A stretch of 64,000 bases of DNA from Pseudomonas libanensis (GTDB taxonomy: Bacteria > Pseudomonadota > Gammaproteobacteria > Pseudomonadales > Pseudomonadaceae), in the NCBI RefSeq assembly GCF_001439685.1, contig NZ_JYLH01000003.1, positions 186,001-250,000 of the forward strand. Direction: 5' to 3'. A program made the translations under genes and the position numbers. Positions 1-8,601 of the stretch are shown piece by piece. Within the stretch, counting starts at the first letter, position 1; each line of letters starts with the position of its first letter. The notes below the pieces were generated by a model. It searched no databases, had not been told where the DNA came from, and was given only the letters and a program-made list of their open reading frames with translations.

Positions 1-52
1 AGGCACTGGACCCTACCTCCACGCTTAATAAGATTTTGAGGAAAGTAGACTT

Positions 53-640
53 ATGAATTACTTCAAACTTAATCCAAACGTCACCAGTAAACAGTGGGAA
101 GGTTATGTAAACCTGGGAGGGCTCGTTTATAAAGGAGAGGAAATAGACGATGTTGAGCTGTCTAATAGTAGAACGCCTTGTGCCTTCGAACCTCTGCACT
201 ATGAGATTCTCGTAGATGGAAAAACAGCTCCGGTCAACACCATCGGGACTGACTTTTTTGTATTCGACGAAGCTCTCCAAGGATTGGATAACTTGCTGAC
301 GGAGCATGTGCAATTTTTACCCATCAGCCACGAAACGCAAAACGTGCGTTATCGTCTTCTTCATGCTTACCAATATGTCGATTGCGTCGATTGGGCGCTA
401 TCTGAATACGAGGCTTGGCCCGAATCACACGTAGTCAAAGAGTGGCAAAATCCAAGAGGTCGTTTCTTTTTCAACCCAACATTAAGCAGAGAAAAAATTC
501 CAAAAAATACAGAGGTTTTTCGCTTAGAGGGCTGGGGCGGAGCTTTCAACATCGTCATTTGCGAAGCGTATAAAGATAAGTTGCTGAGCCTTGACTTTGA
601 CCATTCTTTTTTGGAATTTCACTCTATTATTCTTGTGTGA
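53..640 (+). CDS. Imm11-like putative immunity protein
   Basis: A 195-residue cytosolic protein without a signal peptide or membrane segment. Sequence style (two aromatic-rich halves, the YRLLHAYQYVDCVDW and FRLEGWGGAFNIVICE stretches) resembles the Imm11 / MXAN_0049-type immunity proteins that neutralise polymorphic or type VI toxins. The ATG at 53 follows a GAGGAAAG ribosome-binding site. The gene is visibly AT-richer than the core genes downstream, which fits recent transfer. Its toxin would be expected just upstream, outside the window. Assignment is from general resemblance only. Confidence 0.5.
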   Translation: MNYFKLNPNVTSKQWEGYVNLGGLVYKGEEIDDVELSNSRTPCAFEPLHYEILVDGKTAPVNTIGTDFFVFDEALQGLDNLLTEHVQFLPISHETQNVRYRLLHAYQYVDCVDWALSEYEAWPESHVVKEWQNPRGRFFFNPTLSREKIPKNTEVFRLEGWGGAFNIVICEAYKDKLLSLDFDHSFLEFHSIILV

Positions 641-781
641 CAGGACAGCCTTGAATAAATAAACCTGATACTCGGCTCCCAGCAAGTTCATCGCAGGATG
701 AAATAAGGGGACAAATTATTTAGACCAAGCAAATCAAATAAACTCGCCCCCTTCAACCTTTTAATCTTGCACGTAAAAAAC

Positions 782-1894
782 CTAGTCCTCTTCTGATTCG
801 ATCTGCTTAAATCGCACTAATGTTTTAATCATCTTGTTCATAAACTCATAGCGCTTTTCGATGGTCTGCATACGCGACTCATTAGTCGGCGTTTCCGATG
901 ACTCAGACGCCACATACGACTCATAGACAAGTCCATAGCGCTCGGCAAGCCCTGGCATTTGGCTTTCTATCGCGTCCATCCGCTTCTCAAGGTTGGTCAA
1001 ACGCCCCTGTGTATCCTTCGGCGCGTCGGGACTAGCTTCCACAGCCTTTGCGTCTGGGCCTTCGTTGATAAAAATAATGTTGTTGGTCAACGTTTCAGTC
1101 TTTATTTCAGCGCTTGTGAGACTCGCCTGCATTTTTTGCTCTTGCGTCGCGGTAGGATCTACGGTTCCCGTTGTGCCATCTGGCTTCTTCACTTGCGCCC
1201 CGGGCATTTTAGACTGGGCGTCAATCCTTTCCTCAAGGCCTTTCGAAGCTAACTGCTGCACCACAGTAAAGGAGCTATTCACAAAGTTACTGACCATTGA
1301 AGTTAAAAAAGTATCACGCATCGTCTTCACGATTGAGGGAGAAGCAGGCGGGAAGGCATTTGGCAAAGCTGCAATGTCCTTGCCGGTATTGACTGCCGCC
1401 CTTGGACCGTTCGATCCGCCCGCTGGCTTACGTCTGAATATGCCGTTGTTAGATCCACCAGATCTAGAATTGCCAGATGTAGATCCACTAGATCTAGAAT
1501 TGCCAGATGTAGATCCACTAGATCTAGAATCGCCAGATGTAGATCCACTAGATCTAGAATCGCCAGATGTAGATCCACTAGATCTAGATCCACTAGATCT
1601 AGATCCACCAGATCTAGAATTGCTGCTTCGTGCTTTCAGAGTATTGAGCTCTCCGAAGCCGAGGCTCTCAGCAACCGCATCATCAGAACGCCTGTTTTTT
1701 GCATTGATCTCCTCAGGGTTAGCGGCGGGGTACTTATAGGTCTTCGCGTTGACCTGACTGGAGTCAGGTTGAGCGTTCGAACTGTTTGCGGCTTCCCCGG
1801 TAGTGCTCGATTCAGACAGCACCTTCGCCTCTGATTTTTTCTCTTGGGTTAATAGCGTCGACGTTGGAAGAAAAGGCCGATCAATAACGTTCAT
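782..1894 (-). CDS. Ser/Gly-repeat protein of unknown function
   Basis: A 370-residue protein that I do not recognise. It has no signal peptide or membrane segment. Residues 1-90 are polar and Ser/Glu/Asn-rich; about residues 90-150 are a low-complexity linker built from SRSSGSTSGD/N decapeptides; residues 175-240 may be helical with a conserved-looking SMVSNFVNSSF stretch; the last 80 residues look like a coiled coil (LTNLEKRMDAIESQM, MQTIEKRYEFMNKMIK). The layout (disordered polar N terminus, flexible linker, helical C terminus) is like that of some secreted effectors or scaffold proteins, but this is inference. It stands alone between AT-rich DNA and the core genome. Confidence 0.6.
   Translation of the reverse strand: MNVIDRPFLPTSTLLTQEKKSEAKVLSESSTTGEAANSSNAQPDSSQVNAKTYKYPAANPEEINAKNRRSDDAVAESLGFGELNTLKARSSNSRSGGSRSSGSRSSGSTSGDSRSSGSTSGDSRSSGSTSGNSRSSGSTSGNSRSGGSNNGIFRRKPAGGSNGPRAAVNTGKDIAALPNAFPPASPSIVKTMRDTFLTSMVSNFVNSSFTVVQQLASKGLEERIDAQSKMPGAQVKKPDGTTGTVDPTATQEQKMQASLTSAEIKTETLTNNIIFINEGPDAKAVEASPDAPKDTQGRLTNLEKRMDAIESQMPGLAERYGLVYESYVASESSETPTNESRMQTIEKRYEFMNKMIKTLVRFKQIESEED
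1452..1620. repeat. Intragenic tandem repeat, 30-bp unit
   Basis: Four head-to-tail 30-bp units start at 1461, 1491, 1521 and 1551 and differ only by a C/T that switches Asn and Asp. They are followed by two 15-bp half units at 1581 and 1596. Each 30-bp unit encodes ten residues of the Ser/Gly linker of the surrounding gene and keeps the reading frame. The near-perfect identity at DNA level points to recent slippage expansion. Confidence 0.95.
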
Positions 1895-2102
1895 AAATAC
1901 ACCTCTAACATTTAGTTTAGAGAGCGCTCCCTGCTGTCTCGCACTCTATGTGTCATCGAAGACAAATAGCGTTCCAAATCGAAGCGATAAACTTGGCAAA
2001 CCCAACACAGTTTTTACTCTGCCTCCTTCTCACGCCTATTATTCGTAGCAAATGCAAGGGGCAACTACTTATGTTTTGCCAGCAAACTTTCCGGCGCCCA
2101 AC

Positions 2103-2139
2103 AAAAATGGGCACCCGACCCCGTCGGCATGCCCATTTT
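2103..2139 (-). terminator. Rho-independent terminator of the HU gene
   Basis: On the minus strand a stem of AAAATGGGCA against TGCCCATTTT surrounds a GC-rich loop and runs into a T-rich stretch. It lies 40 bases past the stop of the HU-type gene. Confidence 0.75.
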
Positions 2140-2179
2140 CTTTACCGCCCCGCCTCCCTTCGAGACGGCACCGCTTAAC

Positions 2180-2455
2180 TTACGGGTTGACGCTGTCTTT
2201 GAGCGACTTGCCCGGCTTGAACGCTACGGTGTTGCTGGCCTTGATTTTCACTGGCTCACCGGTTTGCGGGTTTTTGCCGGTGCGGGCGCCACGGTGGCGT
2301 TGCAGGAAAGTGCCGAAGCCGACCAGGGTGACGCTGTCCTTGCGGTGCAGGGCGCCGGTGATTTCTTCTAGAACGGCGTTGAGCACGCGGTTAGCCTGTT
2401 CTTTGGTGAGGTCTGCTTTTTCAGCGATGGCGGCTGCGAGATCTGGTTTACGCAT
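2180..2455 (-). CDS. HU-family DNA-binding protein
   Basis: A 91-residue histone-like nucleoid protein. It shows the HU/IHF pattern: N-terminal helices (MRKPDLAAAIAEKADLTKEQA), the central VTLVGFGTF turn, and the beta-arm with RTGKNPQTGE, whose Asn-Pro-x-Thr-Gly tip intercalates in DNA. It would bind and bend DNA as a dimer. It is a stand-alone gene with its own terminator, next to the rubredoxin reductase gene, the same neighbourhood as I recall for the PA5348 HU-like protein of P. aeruginosa. It differs from the main HupB by its basic, Arg-rich arm. Confidence 0.93.
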   Translation of the reverse strand: MRKPDLAAAIAEKADLTKEQANRVLNAVLEEITGALHRKDSVTLVGFGTFLQRHRGARTGKNPQTGEPVKIKASNTVAFKPGKSLKDSVNP

Positions 2456-2644
2456 ATGAAGCCTCTTTGACGGTTTTTTGTTGTTATGTCCGTGCTGCTC
2501 TCTGGTGGAGCAGCGCCCAAGGCGCCGCAGGCTCTACTCTGCGGCAGACGGGAGTGAGGATGGCATGCCCTCGGGCGCCGCGCCAGTCTCGCGGCGACCT
2601 TTCTCGGGGCCAGAACGTGCTGATTCCGACAGAACAACCGCCAT

Positions 2645-3793
2645 TTACGCCAGCAGCGGCGGAAGTTCTTTGTTCAAGGCCAGTTTTTCCATGACAGCAC
2701 TGCCGGTCAGCGCGTAACCCAACAGACGGCCGCTGGCATCGCGGCACAGCGCCTTGATGTCGGCGCCCTGCCCTTCGACGCTCCATACGCCTTCGGTGCC
2801 CCGTGGCGCAGGTGATACCACCAGCGGGCAGATCGGGGTTTTCACCGTAATCGGCATTGGCCCATAGCTCACCGCCGTGGCATTACCGGCCAGGGTTTGC
2901 GCCAGGGCGCGAGCGCAGCTCATCAGCGGCATCACGTACAGCAGGTTCAGGCCATCGACCTCGGCGCAGTCGCCCAGGGCGTAGATATTGGCGTGAGAGG
3001 TCTTGAGGTGGCGGTCCACCATGATCCCGCGATTGATTTGCAGGCCGGCGGCCGCGGCCAAGTCTACACGCGGGCGCAGGCCAATGGCGGACACCACCAG
3101 GTCACAATGGATCACTTCACCGTCCGACAGGTGCGCTTCAAGGCCATCAGCCGTGCGTTGCAGGCGATTGAGCACCGGGCCCAGGTGGAAGCGCGCGCCA
3201 ATCCCCTCCAGCCCGGCCTGCACCGCCGCGGCCGCCGCCGGGTGCAGCAAGGTCGGCATGACTTGCTCGCACGGCGCCACCAGGTCGATTTCATAGCCGC
3301 CGAGGATCAGGTCATTGGCGAATTCGCAGCCGATCAGGCCCGCGCCAAGCAGCAATACGCGACGTTTGCCGGCAGCGGCGGCACGGAAGCGCGCATAGTC
3401 TTCCAGGTCGTTGATCGGGAAAATCAGTTCAGCCGCATCGCCTTCGACCGGTACACGCACGGTTTCTGCGCCCCAGGCCAGGATCAGGTCGCGGTAGGCC
3501 ACCGCTTCCTCGCCGATCCACAGGCGCTTGTGGCCCGGGTCGATGCCGCTGATGCGCGTATGGGTGCGCACCTGGGCCTTGAGTTGCTCGGCCATCGCGC
3601 CGGGTTCAGCCATGCTCAGGCCATCGGCTTCCTTGTTCTTGCCAAAGCCGGTGGAGAGCATGGGCTTAGAGTAGGAGCGCCCGTCATCCGCGGTGATCAG
3701 CAGCAACGGGGTCTCGCTGTCGAGCTTGCGAAACTCCCGGGCGACGTTGTAACCGGCCAATCCTGTGCCGATGATCACGACAGGTGCGTTCAT
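2645..3793 (-). CDS. rubB: Rubredoxin-NAD(+) reductase
   Basis: A 382-residue soluble flavoprotein that passes electrons from NADH to rubredoxin, classically for alkane hydroxylase or for protection against oxygen stress. It has the two-dinucleotide-fold layout: FAD-binding [13 protein letters not shown] at residues 8-20, a second [13 protein letters not shown]-binding motif near 150, and the C-terminal FAD motif [13 protein letters not shown] near 270. The length is normal for the family (about 380). The gene follows the rubredoxin gene after a 36-base gap on the same strand, so the pair is probably cotranscribed. No alkane hydroxylase gene is in the window, so the terminal acceptor is not shown. 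Confidence 0.92.
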   Translation of the reverse strand: MNAPVVIIGTGLAGYNVAREFRKLDSETPLLLITADDGRSYSKPMLSTGFGKNKEADGLSMAEPGAMAEQLKAQVRTHTRISGIDPGHKRLWIGEEAVAYRDLILAWGAETVRVPVEGDAAELIFPINDLEDYARFRAAAAGKRRVLLLGAGLIGCEFANDLILGGYEIDLVAPCEQVMPTLLHPAAAAAVQAGLEGIGARFHLGPVLNRLQRTADGLEAHLSDGEVIHCDLVVSAIGLRPRVDLAAAAGLQINRGIMVDRHLKTSHANIYALGDCAEVDGLNLLYVMPLMSCARALAQTLAGNATAVSYGPMPITVKTPICPLVVSPAPRGTEGVWSVEGQGADIKALCRDASGRLLGYALTGSAVMEKLALNKELPPLLA

Positions 3794-3829
3794 TCCTTTC
3801 TCCTTGTAGTACGTTTCTTAATTCGATGA

Positions 3830-3997
3830 TTAGCCGATTTCGATCATTTCGAAATCCATTTTGCCCACGCCGCAGTCAGGGCATAGCCAGTCTTCCGGGA
3901 CGTCCTGCCACAGGGTACCCGGAGCGATTCCGTCATCCGGCCAGCCGTCTTTTTCGTCATAGATCAGGCCGCAGACTACACATTGCCACTTCTTCAT
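3830..3997 (-). CDS. rubA: Rubredoxin
   Basis: A 55-residue iron protein with the two CxxC knuckles that bind a single Fe: C6-V-V-C9-G and C39-P-D-C42-G, plus the usual aromatic core (W4, Y13, W30, W37). The reading frame is open further upstream, but the ATG at 3997 gives the standard rubredoxin N terminus (MKKWQC). It carries electrons from the adjacent reductase. P. aeruginosa, as I recall, has two tandem rubredoxin genes at this place; here only one is present. Confidence 0.95.
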   Translation of the reverse strand: MKKWQCVVCGLIYDEKDGWPDDGIAPGTLWQDVPEDWLCPDCGVGKMDFEMIEIG

Positions 3998-4192
3998 TAC
4001 TTGCTTCCTCAGGGTCAGGCATCTTGGCCGGCGGTCGGTAGATCCAGCGTTGCCGCACGGCTCAGGGCGTTTTGTACTGATCGGGGCCGGCAGATGCAAG
4101 CACGATCGGCGCAAACGGCCGGTTTGGCGCGGCAAATGTTCAGGGTGCCATGGTAAGCTCGCCGCCTCTTTTGCTGCTAATACTGACTCACC

Positions 4193-4756
4193 GTGCCGCA
4201 CTCAATCGCCCTTCCCGATGCTGGCCAATGGCTGACCCAGAGCCTTCTGAGCCCTTTGCCCTCGCCCCTGACCCTCAATTGGCTGTTTGACGAAGGCTCG
4301 CTGACGCGACGGCTGACGTGGCTGTCCAACGACGGTTTCAGCGTGACGCCGCTGTTCGAAGGCTGGCAGCCGTTGCGCGATGATGAATGCGCCGCCCTGG
4401 GCCTGGCCCAGGCCAATGTCGGCTGGGTGCGCGAGGTGTATCTGCGTGGGCATGGCCAGCCGTGGGTGTTCGCCCGCAGTGTGGCGGCCCGCAGTGCCTT
4501 GCAGGGCGATGGCCTGCACATGGACGAGCTGGGCAGCCGTTCGCTGGGCGAGTTGCTGTTCTGCGACCGCGCGTTTACCCGCCAGGCCATTGAGGTGTGT
4601 CAATACCCTCGCCCATGGCTGCCAGCAGAGGACCAGACCGACGATTTATGGGCGCGCCGCTCACGCTTCGACCGCGGCTCGTTGAGCGTGCTGGTGGCGG
4701 AAGTCTTCCTGCCGGGTTTCTGGCACGCTCTGCATGACCATCCGGAGAACTGCTGA
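4193..4756 (+). CDS. ubiC: Chorismate--pyruvate lyase
   Basis: A 187-residue cytosolic enzyme that splits chorismate into 4-hydroxybenzoate and pyruvate, the first step of ubiquinone synthesis. Recognised by its size, the family stretches [21 protein letters not shown] and [14 protein letters not shown], and its position directly before ubiA. The start is a GTG at 4193. Its TGA stop overlaps the ATG of ubiA (TGATG), so the two are translationally coupled. Confidence 0.95.
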   Translation: MPHSIALPDAGQWLTQSLLSPLPSPLTLNWLFDEGSLTRRLTWLSNDGFSVTPLFEGWQPLRDDECAALGLAQANVGWVREVYLRGHGQPWVFARSVAARSALQGDGLHMDELGSRSLGELLFCDRAFTRQAIEVCQYPRPWLPAEDQTDDLWARRSRFDRGSLSVLVAEVFLPGFWHALHDHPENC

Positions 4757-5646
4757 TGTACCAACGTCTGCTCAAGTCCCTGAACCGCCTGAACCCCAGG
4801 GCCTGGGACTTCATTCAGTTGACGCGCATGGACAAGCCGATCGGCATCTATTTGCTGCTATGGCCGACGCTGTGGGCGCTGTGGATCGCCGGCAAGGGTT
4901 CGCCGTCTCTGCTCAATATTGTGATCTTTGTACTGGGTGTAGTGCTGACCCGCGCCGGCGGCTGTGTCATCAATGATTGGGCCGACCGCAAGGTCGATGG
5001 CCATGTGAAGCGCACCGAGCAACGCCCACTGGTGAGCGGCAAGATCAGCTCGAAAGAAGCATTGGTGTTTTTTGCCGTGCTGATGGGCATCAGTTTCCTG
5101 CTGGTGCTGCTGACCAACGCCACTACCATCCTGCTTTCTCTGGGCGGTCTTGCGCTGGCGGCCAGCTACCCGTTCATGAAGCGCTACACCTATTACCCGC
5201 AGGTGGTGTTGGGTGCTGCGTTTTCCTGGGGCATGCCGATGGCGTTCACGGCCGAGACCGGCGATCTGCCAGCCACGGCATGGTTGCTCTATATCGCCAA
5301 TCTATTGTGGACGGTGGGCTACGACACGTATTACGCGATGACCGACCGCGATGACGACTTGAAGATCGGGGTGAAATCCACGGCCATTCTGTTTGGCGAT
5401 GCTGATCGCGTGATCATCCTCACGCTGCAGGGGCTGTCACTGGTGTGCCTGTTGCTGGCCGGTGCGCGGTTCGAGCTGGGCGGGTGGTTCCAACTGGGGT
5501 TGCTGGCGGCGGCGGGCTGTTTTGCCTGGGAGTTCTGGTACACCCGTGATCGGGACCGTATGAAGTGCTTCAAGGCGTTTTTGCACAACCACTGGGCGGG
5601 GTTGGCGATTTTTGTCGGGATTGTGGTGGATTACGCGTTGCGGTAG
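4756..5646 (+). CDS. ubiA: 4-hydroxybenzoate octaprenyltransferase
   Basis: A 296-residue integral membrane prenyltransferase that attaches the polyprenyl tail to 4-hydroxybenzoate. It carries the two Asp-rich Mg-diphosphate motifs of the family: NDWADRKVD near residue 75 and [13 protein letters not shown] near 195, with about eight or nine hydrophobic helices between and around them. It shares one base with ubiC and uses its product. A REP element pair follows directly. Confidence 0.97.
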   Translation: MYQRLLKSLNRLNPRAWDFIQLTRMDKPIGIYLLLWPTLWALWIAGKGSPSLLNIVIFVLGVVLTRAGGCVINDWADRKVDGHVKRTEQRPLVSGKISSKEALVFFAVLMGISFLLVLLTNATTILLSLGGLALAASYPFMKRYTYYPQVVLGAAFSWGMPMAFTAETGDLPATAWLLYIANLLWTVGYDTYYAMTDRDDDLKIGVKSTAILFGDADRVIILTLQGLSLVCLLLAGARFELGGWFQLGLLAAAGCFAWEFWYTRDRDRMKCFKAFLHNHWAGLAIFVGIVVDYALR

Positions 5647-5660
5647 TGCAGGACTGACGC

Positions 5661-5735
5661 CATCGGGGGCAAGCCCCCTCCCACATTTTTGATTTGTGAA
5701 TACATTCAAGTGTGGGAGGGGGCTTGCCCCCGATG
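5661..5735. repeat. REPIN (inverted REP pair)
   Basis: Two perfectly complementary 25-bp arms (5661-5685 and 5711-5735) carry the core TGTGGGAGGGGGCTTGCCCC and face each other across 25 bases. It lies between the convergent ubiA and secreted-repeat genes. This is the REP/REPIN type described in P. fluorescens. Confidence 0.9.
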
Positions 5736-5755
5736 GATTCAGCTGCGCCGCAGAC

Positions 5756-6133
5756 TCAAGGCTTGATGATGTGCCAGGCGCCACCCTTGCCATCACCCGT
5801 CTTGTCACCAGCCTTCTTGTCGTCCTTGTAGGTGTAGACAGGTTTGCCTTTGTAGGCCCACTGGCTGGTCTGGTCGTCGCGGGTGATCACCGTCCAATCG
5901 CCGGTCTTGGTGTCGGTGGATTCTGCCTTCAACGGCGGCCAATTGGTCGCACACTGGTCCTTGCACGCTGACTTGCCGTCAGCATCCTTATCGAAGGTGT
6001 AGAGCGTCATGCCCTTGTGATCCACCAACAACCCTTCGTGGGTCATCGCCGGCTCTGCCGCAAACGCCAGGCCCGGCAGGGTCAACACCGCAGTAACCAG
6101 CAGGGCTTTCCAGGAAACAGTGCTGTAAGTCAT
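5756..6133 (-). CDS. Small exported repeat protein (COG4315-like)
   Basis: A 125-residue protein with a signal peptide (hydrophobic residues 9-20 ending AFA-AEP). The mature part has the paired motif of the 'secreted repeat of unknown function' family: GLLVDHKGMTLYTFDKD followed by a Cys pair (CKDQC) and NWPPL, and a second WAYKGKPVYTYKDD near the C terminus. The function is unknown; these proteins are periplasmic or surface beta-repeat proteins. The open frame continues upstream of the chosen ATG (6133), but only this start gives a signal peptide. It is divergent from phoB. Confidence 0.8.
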   Translation of the reverse strand: MTYSTVSWKALLVTAVLTLPGLAFAAEPAMTHEGLLVDHKGMTLYTFDKDADGKSACKDQCATNWPPLKAESTDTKTGDWTVITRDDQTSQWAYKGKPVYTYKDDKKAGDKTGDGKGGAWHIIKP

Positions 6134-6215
6134 CGGAACCTTCCTTTTGTGGTTGTCAGGATTCGGACCCAAAGGGTAGTCCAGAGTGCCGTAAATTGCC
6201 CAGGCGACTAAATTA

Positions 6216-6233
6216 CTGTCACACGACTGCAAT
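6216..6233 (+). promoter_or_regulatory. Pho box upstream of phoB
   Basis: Two 7-bp direct repeats separated by 4 bp, CTGTCAC-ACGA-CTGCAAT, closely match the PhoB consensus CTGTCAT-N4-CTGTCAT. The site is 53 bp before the phoB start, so phoB is probably self-activated on phosphate limitation. Confidence 0.75.
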
Positions 6234-6285
6234 AATTCCGTTATCTAATGCGGCGCAAGACAGTTAAATGACAAGAGGATTGAGC

Positions 6286-6975
6286 ATGGTTGGCAGGAGC
6301 ATTCTGATCGTTGACGACGAAGCGCCCATCCGCGAGATGATCGCCGTTGCGTTGGAAATGGCCGGCTATGACTGCCTGGAGGCGGAGAACTCCCAGCAGG
6401 CCCATGCCATTATCGTCGACCGCAAGCCCGACCTGATCCTGCTCGACTGGATGCTGCCCGGCACTTCGGGCATTGAGCTGGCCCGCCGCCTCAAGCGTGA
6501 CGAGCTGACCGGGGATATCCCGATCATCATGCTCACCGCCAAGGGCGAAGAGGACAACAAGATCCAGGGCCTGGAAGTCGGTGCCGATGACTACATCACC
6601 AAGCCGTTTTCCCCACGGGAACTGGTCGCACGCCTCAAAGCCGTGTTGCGCCGCGCCGGCCCGACCGATGGCGAGGCGCCAATCGAAGTCGGTGGCCTGC
6701 TGCTGGACCCGATCAGCCACCGCGTGACCATCGACGGCAAGCCTGCGGAGATGGGCCCGACCGAATACCGCCTGCTGCAATTCTTCATGACCCACCAGGA
6801 GCGCGCCTACACTCGTGGCCAATTGCTGGACCAGGTATGGGGCGGCAACGTCTATGTGGAGGAGCGCACCGTTGACGTGCATATCCGTCGCCTGCGCAAA
6901 GCCTTGGGCGATGCCTACGAGAATCTGGTACAAACCGTGCGCGGCACCGGCTATCGGTTTTCTACCAAAGGCTGA
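6286..6975 (+). CDS. phoB: Phosphate regulon response regulator PhoB
   Basis: A 229-residue OmpR-type regulator. The receiver domain (residues 1-120) has D10/D11, the phospho-acceptor D54 in LLDWMLPG, T85 and K106 (ITKPFSP); the winged-helix domain (130-229) ends in [26 protein letters not shown]. It activates the pst and other Pho genes at phosphate limitation. The ATG at 6286 was preferred over one at 6268 because AGAGGA is correctly spaced. It is followed by phoR. Confidence 0.97.
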   Translation: MVGRSILIVDDEAPIREMIAVALEMAGYDCLEAENSQQAHAIIVDRKPDLILLDWMLPGTSGIELARRLKRDELTGDIPIIMLTAKGEEDNKIQGLEVGADDYITKPFSPRELVARLKAVLRRAGPTDGEAPIEVGGLLLDPISHRVTIDGKPAEMGPTEYRLLQFFMTHQERAYTRGQLLDQVWGGNVYVEERTVDVHIRRLRKALGDAYENLVQTVRGTGYRFSTKG

Positions 6976-7021
6976 GCCAGTCCCTTTCCTCCCTTAACAG
7001 CTGACAAGGACGCATGTTTAA

Positions 7022-8344
7022 GTGAACCAGAACTGGCACGGCACCCTGATCCGCCACATGCTTCTGTTGATCACTGCCTGCCTGCTGGTCGGGCTGATCA
7101 GTGGCTATTACGGCTGGAGCCTGGCCGCCGGCATCGCGTTGTACCTGGGCTGGACCCTCAAACAATTGCTGCGCCTGCATGAATGGCTGCGCCAGCACAA
7201 ACCCGACGAAGCACCGCCCGATGGCTATGGTCTGTGGGGCGAAGTGTTTGACAGCATCTACCACCTGCAGCGCCGCGACCAACGGGTACGCGGACGCCTG
7301 CAAGCGGTGATCGACCGGGTGCAGGAGTCCACCGCCGCACTCAAGGACGCGGTGATCATGCTCGACAGCGACGGCAACCTCGAATGGTGGAACCGCGCCG
7401 CCGAGACCCTGCTGGGCCTCAAGACCCCCCAGGACAGCGGCCAGCCGGTAACGAACCTGGTACGCCACCCGCGCTTCAAGGAATACTTCGAGCAGGACAA
7501 CTACGAAGAAGCCCTGGAAATTCCCTCGCCCACCAATGACCGCGTACGCATCCAGCTGTACCTGACGCGCTACGGCAACAACGAACACTTGATGCTGGTA
7601 CGTGACGTGACCCGTATCCACCAGCTGGAACAGATGCGCAAAGACTTCGTCGCCAATGTCTCCCACGAGTTGCGCACGCCCTTGACGGTGATCTGCGGCT
7701 ACCTGGAGACGTTGCTGGACAATGTCGATGAGATCAACCCGCGCTGGAGCCGTGCCCTGCAGCAGATGCAGCAGCAGGGCTCACGCATGCAGACCTTGCT
7801 CAACGACCTGCTGTTGCTGGCCAAGCTGGAGGCCACCGATTATCCCTCGGATAACCAGCCGGTGGCCGTACACAGCTTGCTGCAGACCATCAAGAACGAT
7901 GCCCAGGCCCTCTCCGGTGAGCGCGGCCAACAGATAACCCTGGAAGCCGACCCACAGGTGTTGCTCAAGGGTAGCGAAGGCGAGTTGCGCAGTGCGTTTT
8001 CCAACCTGGTGTTCAACGCGGTGAAGTACACCCAGGACCAGGGCAATATCCGTATCCGCTGGTGGGCCGACGAACACGGCGCACACCTGAGTGTGCAGGA
8101 CTCCGGCATCGGCATCGACGCCAAGCACCTGCCGCGCCTGACCGAGCGCTTCTACCGTGTCGACTCCAGCCGCAACTCCAATACCGGCGGCACCGGCTTG
8201 GGACTGGCCATCGTCAAGCATGTGCTGCTGCGCCATCGGGCGCGCCTGGAAATCAGCAGCGTGCTGGGGCATGGCAGTACCTTTACTTGCCATTTTCCGC
8301 CAGCGCAGGTCACACGTGAGCGAGCGGTCGAGGCCGATGATTAA
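7022..8344 (+). CDS. phoR: Phosphate regulon sensor histidine kinase PhoR
   Basis: A 440-residue inner-membrane kinase. Residues 10-50 form two short membrane helices, followed by a PAS-like domain (about 95-200), the dimerisation domain with phospho-His H215 in VSHELRTPL, and the HATPase domain with the N box (FSNLVFNAVKYT), GIGID and TGLGLAIVKH G boxes. It has no large periplasmic sensor, as expected for PhoR, which senses phosphate through PstSCAB and PhoU. The start is GTG (7022). It follows phoB after 46 bases. Confidence 0.96.
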   Translation: MNQNWHGTLIRHMLLLITACLLVGLISGYYGWSLAAGIALYLGWTLKQLLRLHEWLRQHKPDEAPPDGYGLWGEVFDSIYHLQRRDQRVRGRLQAVIDRVQESTAALKDAVIMLDSDGNLEWWNRAAETLLGLKTPQDSGQPVTNLVRHPRFKEYFEQDNYEEALEIPSPTNDRVRIQLYLTRYGNNEHLMLVRDVTRIHQLEQMRKDFVANVSHELRTPLTVICGYLETLLDNVDEINPRWSRALQQMQQQGSRMQTLLNDLLLLAKLEATDYPSDNQPVAVHSLLQTIKNDAQALSGERGQQITLEADPQVLLKGSEGELRSAFSNLVFNAVKYTQDQGNIRIRWWADEHGAHLSVQDSGIGIDAKHLPRLTERFYRVDSSRNSNTGGTGLGLAIVKHVLLRHRARLEISSVLGHGSTFTCHFPPAQVTRERAVEADD

Positions 8345-8365
8345 GTTGAAGTGAGCACGGCCCAA

Positions 8366-8454
8366 TGTGGGAGCTGGCTCGCCTGCGATAGCGGTGGGCC
8401 AGCCAAATCATCGGTAGCAGGCAGACCGCAATCGCAGGCAAGCCAGCTCCCACA
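8366..8454. repeat. REPIN (inverted REP pair)
   Basis: Arms at 8366-8390 and 8430-8454 carry TGTGGGAGCTGGC and its complement with a central GCGAT...ATCGC. It sits in the phoR-corC gap. The same REP type recurs at 13654-13740. Confidence 0.88.
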
Positions 8455-8601
8455 CGGGTTCTGCGACACGACTTTGCAGCCCCACCCGGCAGCGGGCACT
8501 AGGCAAGCGCCCCGTCAGCCGCTACATTGGCCGACTTGCGCCTGCCTTTCAGGCCCACCTTTCATCCCTTATTGAACACACGGAACCTGCAAAACCCCAT
8601 C

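Noticed and set aside
1452..1620. CRISPR array
   Set aside because: The 30-bp units are directly adjacent without unique spacers and keep the reading frame; this is a coding tandem repeat.
993..1739. 248-codon plus-strand frame with a DLELPDVDP repeat
   Set aside because: The repeat is the antisense reading of the Ser/Gly linker DNA; it lacks a good RBS and the ends have no coding character.
5756..6232. Longer N terminus (start at 6232) for the exported repeat protein
   Set aside because: The extension destroys the signal peptide and runs into the phoB promoter and Pho box.
7014..7025. ATG TTT AAG TGA just before phoR as an upstream mini-ORF
   Set aside because: Only three codons without clear RBS; probably chance, although it overlaps the GTG start of phoR.
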